Assembly: GCA_023398495.1 (NCBI GenBank)
Contig: JAEWSG010000033.1
Coordinates: 1-45,515 of the forward strand
Origin: Bacillota bacterium
GTDB lineage: Bacteria; Bacillota; Clostridia; Acetivibrionales; Acetivibrionaceae
Length of the DNA stretch: 45,515 bases
Direction: 5' to 3'
Position 1 is the stretch's first letter. The number at the start of each line of letters is the position of its first letter. Shown here in pieces: positions 34,137-41,545 of this stretch. A model generated the notes under the pieces. That model did not search any database, was not told where the DNA came from, and saw nothing but the letters and a program-made list of their open reading frames with translations. A program made the translations under genes and the position numbers.

Positions 34137-36350
34137 TTATGCAATACCAAGCAAATATTTTCTCAAAACTGCAAAATCTATTGAATTTATCTTTCCATCT
34201 GCATTTACATCTGCGGCTGCCATGTTTATTTCAGCATGGGCAATTCCCAATAATTCACACCTTAACAGTGCAAAGTCGATAGAGTTTATCTTTCCATCTT
34301 CATTTAAGTCACCATAAATAACACCAGTAGGCGTTGGGGTAGGCTTAACTGTAGGTGTAGGAGTTACTTCACCACCTGCAGGTTCTTCCCCCCAAAGCAG
34401 TACACCATTATCATATACTGGAATGTATGGGGTCATTCCTTCGAAGGATATGGCATCATAATCTGGTGGACCACTTAGGTTCTGGTAGGACCAGTCGTTT
34501 TTATTTGAGCCTATATTACTGTCTTTATATTTTATTGAAACATGGGCATCCTTTTCACACATTTCCCACTCAGCAGGCATTATCTGTGTTCCAGAAAAAT
34601 CAACAGTAAAATAGTAAATATTGTCCTTGTGCTGCTTTAAACCAATAAGTTTCGCACCTTGGCTTTGTCCAAGTGTTATTTGTACGTCGTCCAAACCCTG
34701 CCCTGCTTCAAACAACTCCGAAAGATCCATATAGTAACGTACAGATAGTTTATCCTTCATTGTTGGCGGCCATGCTGAACGGTTGTTAACCTGAAACATG
34801 AGGTTTAACGCACCATAACCCTCGTACATTATCCAGCCACGGCAGAAGTATTCGGTCATATCATCTTCCGGTGCTCTGAAATCCTCAGGTTGAGGCCAAT
34901 TCTTAAGTGGTTCACCACCATACATATCATACATTTTGGCAAGAGCACCTACAAATCCCGCATTGTAGTCAGTAGCTACTTCATTTAAAGTATAATTTGA
35001 AACATCATCTTCCCAACTATCATCAGAAGAAGGACCTCCAACCAGTGCACCATAAAGGATATGACGATGATAAGTCGGTGCTGTAAGCTGACTGGTCCAT
35101 GAACCATGAGCAGTCCTGTGATGTGGATGCTCAGGAGCATTTTCACCAAATCCAACCACATAACTTCCTTCACGTGGATTATCTCCGAGTGCATAGTTTA
35201 TTTGTCTTTCAGCAAACGCACGATATACCTCTTTTTTGGAAGAAGTTCCGACAGTATCGTCATCAGACCAAACAAAAGCTAAAAATGCAGCTGTTGATGC
35301 ATAACGTAATGAGCCCCAAGGAGATAGCCATGCTAAACCACCTGGAGTATATTTTATTCCCCCGATTGGTTGCCAATAATCCAAATTCTTTTCAACCATA
35401 GCTGCATAAGCGTCGTCATGAGTAATTTGAGCTATTTTTACTGCTGCTCCATAACTGACGTCATCCCAACAATGTGTGTGTCCTCCTCCTAATTTAGTAG
35501 CAGGAAGAATTTCTTTTGCTTTGTCAAGGTAAGTGGAATCTCCGGTTTTTATGTATAACCACACGGCTCCCCATGCGAGATCATCAATATAGCCACCGGA
35601 TGGGTATAAAACATCGAGAGGATTTATTCCTCTATATTTATCACCAAACGCAAAAATTTCCTTGGCATGTTTTAGGCAAGTTTCTGAATATTCAGGATCA
35701 GTTTCTTCGAATATAATTGAAGCAATAGCCAGACAAGCAGCAGTTTGACCTGCAACATCAGATCCGGGTGTTGCTGCATTGAGTACAAAGGATTTTCTGT
35801 CAGTCACATAATCAAGTAACTCATGAGGAACCCAAACCGAGTGGTCAGATTCGTTGTACCCACACATATAGTACAATACGTCAGGACTAGGATGTGCTTT
35901 AATAAAAAAGTCGGTAGCCCATTTGATTTCATCGAGAATATCATCAAGCTGCCCTGATTTTTCAAAGGCATCACGGTATTCATACACAGCCCATCCCAAC
36001 TGACCGGCTGCATAAGACATAGGGTGAGTGAATTTTATTCCATCTCCCGCATCTGCCCAACCTCCGGTTAAATCAAGACCTACATCTTTACCGTCATCCA
36101 TAGCTGCATCGTCACGGTAAGGTAAAATATAATCATCCGGCAGATCCCCAAGGCGGTTTGCCTTATAAAAAAGAATTGCTTTTTGCATGGCTTCACCGTA
36201 ATTATAGTATGCATCCCCTGAACGTGGTGAAGCTGCTGCCTGTGTTTTCCGGTCAGGTACAAACAATGACGACATCAATGAAGTCACAAGTATTATCGCA
36301 ATTGCTCGCGAAAACTTTTTGAATGTACTTTTCCCTCTTGTTTTTTTCAT
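34137..36350 (-). CDS. Cellulosomal GH9 cellulase: GH9-CBM3c-dockerin I (second)
   Basis: A second secreted beta-1,4-glucanase with the same architecture as the one at 3.8 kb but well diverged. Order: signal peptide (about 1-38), GH9 domain (about 46-475) with Asp100 and Asp103 in DAGDG and general acid Glu457 in LNEVATDYN, CBM3c (about 495-650), a Thr/Pro linker (VTPTPTVKPTPTPT), and a dockerin with two NSIDFA repeats. The DAGDH His is Gly here. The dockerin Ser-Ile pairs match those of the first cellulase, so both should dock to the same type I cohesins. The ATG has GGGGAGG upstream. The leader carries a structured element shared with the GGDEF/HD-GYP gene. Confidence 0.95.
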   Translation of the reverse strand: MKKTRGKSTFKKFSRAIAIILVTSLMSSLFVPDRKTQAAASPRSGDAYYNYGEAMQKAILFYKANRLGDLPDDYILPYRDDAAMDDGKDVGLDLTGGWADAGDGIKFTHPMSYAAGQLGWAVYEYRDAFEKSGQLDDILDEIKWATDFFIKAHPSPDVLYYMCGYNESDHSVWVPHELLDYVTDRKSFVLNAATPGSDVAGQTAACLAIASIIFEETDPEYSETCLKHAKEIFAFGDKYRGINPLDVLYPSGGYIDDLAWGAVWLYIKTGDSTYLDKAKEILPATKLGGGHTHCWDDVSYGAAVKIAQITHDDAYAAMVEKNLDYWQPIGGIKYTPGGLAWLSPWGSLRYASTAAFLAFVWSDDDTVGTSSKKEVYRAFAERQINYALGDNPREGSYVVGFGENAPEHPHHRTAHGSWTSQLTAPTYHRHILYGALVGGPSSDDSWEDDVSNYTLNEVATDYNAGFVGALAKMYDMYGGEPLKNWPQPEDFRAPEDDMTEYFCRGWIMYEGYGALNLMFQVNNRSAWPPTMKDKLSVRYYMDLSELFEAGQGLDDVQITLGQSQGAKLIGLKQHKDNIYYFTVDFSGTQIMPAEWEMCEKDAHVSIKYKDSNIGSNKNDWSYQNLSGPPDYDAISFEGMTPYIPVYDNGVLLWGEEPAGGEVTPTPTVKPTPTPTGVIYGDLNEDGKINSIDFALLRCELLGIAHAEINMAAADVNADGKINSIDFAVLRKYLLGIA

Positions 36351-36665
36351 ACATATCCTCCCCTTATAAATTTTTATATAAAAGATAATTTATAGATGAA
36401 AAACTCTAAAATAAAAATCAAAGGACATTTTTCATCTAAATTAGATAACGTTCGGGTGCTATGTAGATTTAACTTTAGTGTACGTTATCTATATACCTTA
36501 TTGAACAAAATATTAAAAATATAAAAACAGCAATCTTTACTTTAATTATATAATGACAGCTAAAATCTGTACAGTTAATAAAAAGAAATAATATATTCTA
36601 AAAAATAATCCGATATTAAGTATAACAAGTACTTTCAAGGAATCTATATACGGGAGAGAATTATT
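36351..36665. other. Divergent promoter region of GH9 and comFB
   Basis: 315 bp between two divergent starts. The leader element at 36442-36491 belongs to the GH9 side. The part nearest comFB is AT-rich, with several TATAAT-like strings and no distinctive operator. GGGAGAG precedes the comFB ATG. Confidence 0.5.
36442..36491 (-). promoter_or_regulatory. Leader element with outer stem, copy 2 (before GH9)
   Basis: Arms TAGATAACGT and ACGTTATCTA (10 bp, perfect; 36442-36451 and 36482-36491) enclose 30 nt that start ACACTAAA on the minus strand, followed by TTAAAT. The copy at 10398-10440 shares arms and loop motif, with a compensated change at the inner stem pair. It ends about 92 bp before the GH9 ATG, in gene orientation. 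An alternative reading is an operator with two separated half-sites of a sugar regulator. Confidence 0.5.
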
Positions 36666-36977
36666 ATGAGAGAATTCAAAGAATACCTATATACAAATGC
36701 CGGTCTGGAAAACCTTACAGAAAACCTTGTATTTCAAGAATTATACGATTTTTCTCAAAAAGTCAGCAAATTAAATACTTCTGAATTTTGCAATTGCAGC
36801 ATATGTCTGGCAGATGTAGCAGCCATTGTTCTTAATGATTTAAAACCCTATTATTGCTCAAATTTTCTGGACAAAGACAAAAGTAAAGAATATTATTTAA
36901 AATACAAGTCAGAAGTTCAACAAAAAATACTTAAAGCCTTTGATCTGGTTAAGAAGAATCCACATCACCAGAAATAA
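36666..36977 (+). CDS. ComFB-family protein
   Basis: 103 residues with the ComFB signature: NLTENLVFQELYDF at the N-terminal part, then the cysteine cluster CNCSIC followed by LADVAAIVLNDLKPYYC. The family is named from a Bacillus competence operon. Cyanobacterial members are reported to bind cyclic dinucleotides, so a receptor role is plausible here, given two HD-GYP proteins in the same window. It is not next to any competence gene. The ATG has GGGAGAG upstream. A hairpin with a short T-run follows. Confidence 0.85.
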   Translation: MREFKEYLYTNAGLENLTENLVFQELYDFSQKVSKLNTSEFCNCSICLADVAAIVLNDLKPYYCSNFLDKDKSKEYYLKYKSEVQQKILKAFDLVKKNPHHQK

Positions 36978-37022
36978 TAAATTTCTTGCAAAAAATTTTT
37001 CTGAAAACTTTGCATTTTCCTT

Positions 37023-37060
37023 GGAAGCAACCAATATTTTTGTTGAGTTGCTTTCTTTTC
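37023..37060 (+). terminator. Probable comFB terminator
   Basis: Arms GGAAGCAAC (37023-37031) and GTTGCTTTC (37047-37055) form a 9-bp stem with one wobble pair, followed by TTTTC. It is about 45 bp after the comFB stop. Moderate strength only. Confidence 0.5.
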
Positions 37061-37172
37061 GTACTCTCAAAAAAATTATTATACACCAAACATAATTATT
37101 GTATAATATACTTTATAACACACTATAGATGATCTAAATAAATTGTGTATGTAAAATTATAACATTAATTAT

Positions 37173-37289
37173 TTAGTGCTGATTAACAAATTAAAATTCT
37201 AGAATTTAATTTTGTTAATCAGCAAAAAACATAGGATGTGCATTTTGCATAATTCATTTTTAGAAATGAATTATGTTCAAAAGCACTAG
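37173..37289 (-). repeat. CTAG-ended double-palindrome element, copy D (117 bp)
   Basis: Same orientation as copy C on the map. The left terminus is TTAGTGCT instead of CTAGTGCT; the right AGCACTAG is intact. The two palindromes and the core are present. The right end runs straight into the ribosome binding site of the next gene: the last AG of the element begins the AGGAGGAG sequence. Confidence 0.88.
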
Positions 37290-37300
37290 GAGGAGTTTAT

Positions 37301-37978
37301 ATGGATTTTAATGGTTTTACAACAGAAGCACTGAAATTCCTTTTTGAAAACAAACTTAATGATAACAAAAACTGGTATGAAAGTCATAAAGACATATATA
37401 AGCAATATGTTTATACCCCTTTCGTCCAACTTGTGACAGAGCTTGCTCCCACAATGACGGAAATAGACAGTCAGCTTTTAACCATTCCTTCAAAACTAAT
37501 TTCCAGAGTTAGAAGGGATACCCGTTTTACAAAGGACAAGTCACTGTACAGAGATAACGCATGGATTACTTTCTTGCGTGATAAATCAAAAATGTCTTCA
37601 TCTCCTTGCTTTTGGTTTGAAATAACCCAAAAAGGTTCGAGTTACGGTTTGGGCTATTATGGTGCTGATTCCTCTTCAATGGCCAAAATGCGTGAAATGA
37701 TTCTAAACAACCATCCCGCATTTTTAAGTGCATTGAAATGCTATGAATCTCAGAATAAGTTCGTTATTGGCGGTGAAATGTATAAAAGGAGCAAGTTTCC
37801 TGAGCAACCTATGAACCTTAGATCATGGCTGGACAGAAAAAATATTTATTTTGAATGTGTACAAAATGATTTTAGTATTGCATTTTCAAAGGAATTGCCT
37901 GATATACTAAAAAAAGGCTTTATAACACTTAAACCCATTTATGAGTTTTTAACTGCTGTGGAGGCAAGCAATAAATAA
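37301..37978 (+). CDS. DUF2461 (TIGR02453) family protein
   Basis: 225 residues matching the DUF2461 family: NKNWYESHKDIYKQYV near the start, RVRRDTRFTKDKSLYRDN in the middle, and FWFEITQKGSSYGLGYY. The biochemical role of the family is not established. The ribosome binding site AGGAGGAG is very strong and partly made from the end of a palindromic element. The HAD gene follows after 42 bp and is probably co-transcribed. Confidence 0.87.
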   Translation: MDFNGFTTEALKFLFENKLNDNKNWYESHKDIYKQYVYTPFVQLVTELAPTMTEIDSQLLTIPSKLISRVRRDTRFTKDKSLYRDNAWITFLRDKSKMSSSPCFWFEITQKGSSYGLGYYGADSSSMAKMREMILNNHPAFLSALKCYESQNKFVIGGEMYKRSKFPEQPMNLRSWLDRKNIYFECVQNDFSIAFSKELPDILKKGFITLKPIYEFLTAVEASNK

Positions 37979-38020
37979 ACATGCTCTTGGCTCAAAAATA
38001 GAAATTAAAGGAGAATATTA

Positions 38021-38695
38021 ATGGATTATTTACTTGTATGGGACATCGATGGAACACTAATTCAGGGAAAGGGAATTGGTAGAAGAGCAATGACAAAGGC
38101 CTTTAAGGACCTCTTTCAAATTGATGATGCTCTAAAAGATATTGAAATGGCAGGACGATTGGACTCATTAATAGTTAAGGATGCCTTCAAGCTGCATAAA
38201 ATAAATATGGATAATTCAATATTTTTTGAAAGATATTTAGAGTGTCTAGACGAAGAAATCAAAATTCTAGATAAGCCCATCGAAGCTCCCGGAATAGTCA
38301 AGCTTCTTGAGATTCTAGAGAAAAAAAACAATTTTTACTGTGCTCTTGGAACAGGAAATATTGAAAAAGGAGCAAGAAAAAAGCTGGAAATTGCCAGTAT
38401 GAATACATTTTTTCCTACTGGTGGATTTGGAGACAATGAAATGGAACGCTGGCAGGTTATTGAAAACAGTGTGATCAATTCAAAAAAATGTTACAACAAA
38501 GATTTTTCAACTGAAAGTATATACGTTATTGGAGATACACCAAGGGATGTCAATTGTGGCAGAAAGTTAAATTTTAAAACTATAGGTGTTGCAACAGGTA
38601 TTTTTTCCGTTCAGGACCTTAAAGAAGCCGGTGCAGACTATGTTTTTCACAATTTTTTGGATACAGACAGCTTTTTTAGGATTTTTACTGCTTAA
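38021..38695 (+). CDS. HAD-superfamily hydrolase (phosphatase)
   Basis: A 224-residue HAD hydrolase with motif I DIDGTL (nucleophile Asp8, acid Asp10), a small helical cap, motif III-type lysine in ARKKLEIA, and motif IV GDTPRDVNCGRK. Likely a small-molecule phosphatase; the sequence does not tell the substrate. An AAAGGAGA site precedes the ATG. It is the second gene of a unit with DUF2461 and ends before a clear terminator. Confidence 0.87.
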   Translation: MDYLLVWDIDGTLIQGKGIGRRAMTKAFKDLFQIDDALKDIEMAGRLDSLIVKDAFKLHKINMDNSIFFERYLECLDEEIKILDKPIEAPGIVKLLEILEKKNNFYCALGTGNIEKGARKKLEIASMNTFFPTGGFGDNEMERWQVIENSVINSKKCYNKDFSTESIYVIGDTPRDVNCGRKLNFKTIGVATGIFSVQDLKEAGADYVFHNFLDTDSFFRIFTA

Positions 38696-38799
38696 TATGT
38701 GATTTGTACAAATCTTACCAAGCTCATAAAATCCACTTTTTGTTTATACAAATCCTACTGGTTTTGCAATAAAAAGTAGTATTATAAACGCAGCATAAT

Positions 38800-38837
38800 A
38801 AAACAAGGCTGTTGCATATACAAAAGCCTTGTTTTTT
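38800..38837. terminator. Terminator between the HAD gene and nrdJ
   Basis: Arms AAAACAAGGCT (38800-38810) and AGCCTTGTTTT (38825-38835) form a perfect 11-bp stem with T-runs on both sides. It lies about 105 bp after the HAD stop and 110 bp after the nrdJ stop on the other strand, so it can serve both. Two smaller structures precede it: the 14-bp palindrome GATTTGTACAAATC at 38701 and an inverted repeat spanning 38742-38788. Confidence 0.75.
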
Positions 38838-38874
38838 ATACTTTCAAGCAATATATAATTTACAAAATCTGATG

Positions 38875-38906
38875 GATGCATTTAATAATGTGAAGAAAAA
38901 TACAAA
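38875..38906 (+). repeat. Dispersed short repeat, copy 3
   Basis: Reads GATGCATTTAATAATG followed by TGAAGAAAAATACA, matching copies at 3482-3517 and 10221-10264 with a few changes. Here it lies between two convergent gene ends, not upstream of a start, which argues against a simple promoter role. Confidence 0.55.
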
Positions 38907-38944
38907 CCCAAATCTGAAGCCTTGATTATCTCAATTAGAAGGAA

Positions 38945-41278
38945 TTATCCACACTTGGAATAACCACAATTTCTGCAAACCATACAACCGCCTTCGTGTT
39001 CTACAGCTTTGCCGCACTCCGGACAAGTTGATTTCTCATCCAAATTCACGGCTTCCTCTTCATCAAAAATCAGAGTACTTTCACATGCACTGCTTTCCTG
39101 ATTACAATGCATTTTGGCTGTTGGACCGTGGAATTTCAAATCCTCTGAAACACTTAGTTCATCTGATGCAGCATTACTTCCGTTTTGAATTTTTGCTACC
39201 TTCTCTATAAGCCTTCCTATTGCATCAGGACATGACATTACTTTAAGCCCTTTCTGCCTGATTGTAGAAGGACATCTGATGCCTTTTAATTGTTCTACTA
39301 TATGCTTATGGTCTACACCTGATCTGAGTGCAATAGAAACAAGTCTAGCTGTAGCTTCAGACTGTGAAGGACAGCCTCCTGCACGACCGGTATTGGTAAA
39401 TACTTCGCATATGCCATTTTCATCATAGTTTACAGTAATATACAAATTCCCGCACCCAATCTTTACCTTTTCTGTAAACCCTGTAGCTATCTCCGGCCTC
39501 TGTCTTGGAGTTATACTCTTAACTGGTGTCTCAACTGCTTCAATGACACTTTCCTGTTCTTTGCCTTTAACCTTGCCAATATTAAGCACCTGTAAATCTC
39601 TGCTTCCATCTCTGTAAATAGTAACACCTTTGCAATAAGTTTTGTATGCCTGCCAGAACACGTCTGAAACATCCTCTTTAGTCGCTTCATTCCTAAGATT
39701 TACTGTTTTAGAAACAGCATTATCCGTATACTTTTGGAATGATGCCTGCATCTTTACATGCCATTCGGGTGAGATATCATGAGAAGTAACAAATACACTT
39801 TGTACAGACTTTGGTATCTCAGGAAACCCATGTATTGTTCCTTTATTTGCTATCCTTTTCATTAAATCGTCTGAGTAGAAACCGTCAATTACTGCAATTT
39901 GCTTGAACAGCGGATTAACTTCCAACAACTCATCATTGTCCATAACATTTCTAATGTATGATATTGCAAACAGTGGTTCTATTCCGCTTGATACTCCGGC
40001 AATTATGCTTAACGTACCCGTAGGTGCAATAGTTGTAGTTGTAGCATTACGTATCTTGATGCCAAGCTCCTTATAAATGCTCTTATCATAATATGGGAAT
40101 ACACCTTTCTTCTCAGCAAGTTCAATTGATGCTTTTCTTGATTCTTCCTGAATAAAATGCATTAATTTCTCAGCAAGCACAATTGCCTTCTGGGAGTTGT
40201 AAGCAATATTGAGCTTGCAAAGCATATCTGCCCATCCCATGACTCCAAGTCCAATTTTTCTTGTACCCCTTGTCATTTCATCAATTTCAGACAAAGGATA
40301 TTTATTTACATCTATAACATTATCAAGGAAATGAACTGCTTTTCTTACTGTATTTCCTAACTTATTGTAATCAACTTCTGGAGAAGCGTCTGGGTTTTTT
40401 ATCATCACACTTAAATTTATGGATCCAAGATTGCAAGCCTCATAGGGAAGTAAAGGCTGCTCTCCACAAGGATTGGTACTTTCTATATTACCAAGCTCAG
40501 GAGTAACGTTATCCTTATTCAATCTGTCAAGGAATATAATTCCCGGCTCCCCATTATTCCACGCCATGTCAATAATTATGTCAAATACATATCTTGCATT
40601 TAGTTTTCCTACCGTCTTTCCTGAATGAGGATCAATCAAATCATAATCCCCGGAATTTTCTACGGCACTCATAAACTTTTCAGTAATGCCAACACTGATA
40701 TTAAAGTTCGTAATGTCCGAATTGTCCTTTTTGCATGATATAAACTCAAGAATATCCGGATGATCCACTCTGAGGATACCCATATTAGCACCTCTTCTGG
40801 TCCCACCCTGTTTTACTGCTTCCGTTGCTGCATTAAAAACCTTCATAAAACTTACCGGACCACTAGCTACTCCACCGGTTGAATTTACTGAAGCGCCTTT
40901 TTGACGTAACCTTGAAAAACTAAAACCTGTACCACCACCACTTTTATGTATTAAAGCAGCGTTCTTGATAGTCTCGAAAATCCCCTCCATAGTGTCTTCT
41001 ATAGGAAGGACAAAACAGGCACTCAGTTGACCTAAGGGTCTTCCGGCATTCATAAGCGTTGGAGAATTGGGCAAAAACTCAAGATTTAGCATCATATCAT
41101 AGAACTCCTGTTCTACTTCTTTGAGTTCTTTTGCTGATACATAGTCTTTATCTGCAAGTGCTACAGATTTTGCAACTCTCATAAACATGCCTCTGGGATC
41201 TTCTAGCAAACAACCGTTTTCATCTTTGGACAGGTACCTTTTTTCAAGGACTTTAATCGCGTTTTCAGTCAAATTCAT
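38945..41278 (-). CDS. nrdJ: Adenosylcobalamin-dependent (class II) ribonucleotide reductase
   Basis: Reduces ribonucleotides to deoxyribonucleotides using adenosylcobalamin. The 10-stranded barrel is marked by NSPTLMNAGRP, the active-site NPCGEQPLLPYEACNLGSINL, and PTGTLSIIAGVSSGIEP. The N-terminus goes straight into the reductase domain with no ATP cone. The C-terminal tail is cysteine-rich (CPECGK, CMVCRNCGYSKCG), which should hold zinc and the redox-active cysteines. At 777 residues it is a normal NrdJ. It has an AGAGGGGG site. A promoter with an overlapping NrdR-type box lies upstream. No B12 riboswitch was seen. Confidence 0.95.
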   Translation of the reverse strand: MNLTENAIKVLEKRYLSKDENGCLLEDPRGMFMRVAKSVALADKDYVSAKELKEVEQEFYDMMLNLEFLPNSPTLMNAGRPLGQLSACFVLPIEDTMEGIFETIKNAALIHKSGGGTGFSFSRLRQKGASVNSTGGVASGPVSFMKVFNAATEAVKQGGTRRGANMGILRVDHPDILEFISCKKDNSDITNFNISVGITEKFMSAVENSGDYDLIDPHSGKTVGKLNARYVFDIIIDMAWNNGEPGIIFLDRLNKDNVTPELGNIESTNPCGEQPLLPYEACNLGSINLSVMIKNPDASPEVDYNKLGNTVRKAVHFLDNVIDVNKYPLSEIDEMTRGTRKIGLGVMGWADMLCKLNIAYNSQKAIVLAEKLMHFIQEESRKASIELAEKKGVFPYYDKSIYKELGIKIRNATTTTIAPTGTLSIIAGVSSGIEPLFAISYIRNVMDNDELLEVNPLFKQIAVIDGFYSDDLMKRIANKGTIHGFPEIPKSVQSVFVTSHDISPEWHVKMQASFQKYTDNAVSKTVNLRNEATKEDVSDVFWQAYKTYCKGVTIYRDGSRDLQVLNIGKVKGKEQESVIEAVETPVKSITPRQRPEIATGFTEKVKIGCGNLYITVNYDENGICEVFTNTGRAGGCPSQSEATARLVSIALRSGVDHKHIVEQLKGIRCPSTIRQKGLKVMSCPDAIGRLIEKVAKIQNGSNAASDELSVSEDLKFHGPTAKMHCNQESSACESTLIFDEEEAVNLDEKSTCPECGKAVEHEGGCMVCRNCGYSKCG

Positions 41279-41329
41279 ATATTTATAAGCCCCCTCTTTT
41301 ACTATATTTTGTATGCCGCTTTACCTGCG

Positions 41330-41366
41330 ACACTGTATATTGTATCATTTATACTTTTTAAGTCAA
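41330..41366 (-). promoter_or_regulatory. nrdJ promoter with overlapping NrdR-like box
   Basis: On the minus strand, TTGACT (41361-41366) and TACAAT (41339-41344) are separated by 16 bp, with TGA before the -10 giving an extended -10. A 16-bp sequence ATACAATATACAGTGT (41330-41345) matches the NrdR-box consensus at most positions and covers the -10 element. NrdR is the usual repressor of ribonucleotide reductase genes. A second box, which NrdR sites often have, was not found. Confidence 0.55.
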
Positions 41367-41459
41367 GTAAAAAATGGCTTTATTTTTTAGTAATTAAGTC
41401 CTATTGAAAAATTCTGCATTTTATGAATTTTGCATATTTATATTACTGTATTAAAATTT

Positions 41460-41498
41460 TGACTATGTAAGTAAAATGAGGATTTGCTTACATAGTCA
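41460..41498 (-). terminator. Terminator of the first GHL13 gene
   Basis: Perfect 12-bp arms TGACTATGTAAG (41460-41471) and CTTACATAGTCA (41487-41498) enclose 15 nt, about 50 bp after the gene's stop. The T-tract on the minus strand is weak (AAAATTTT). Confidence 0.6.
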
Positions 41499-41545
41499 CA
41501 GTCTTTATCGAAAAATTTCCCGCACAATTTTCATTAAAAATAAGT

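Larger units (their letters stand above)
36978..37300. other. Intergenic region between comFB and the DUF2461 gene
   Basis: It contains a probable comFB terminator, AT-rich DNA with TATAAT-like strings near 37100 that could be a promoter, and a full-length CTAG-ended element (37173-37289) ending 11 bp before the next start codon. Confidence 0.55.

Noticed and set aside
36442..36491. CcpA cre site around AACGTT in the GH9 leader
   Set aside because: The core fits, but the flanking bases do not match the cre consensus, and the longer shared element explains the palindrome better.
41279..41545. Possible cobalamin riboswitch before the B12-dependent reductase
   Set aside because: The conserved B12-box sequence was looked for on the minus strand and is absent, and the leader from the promoter is too short.
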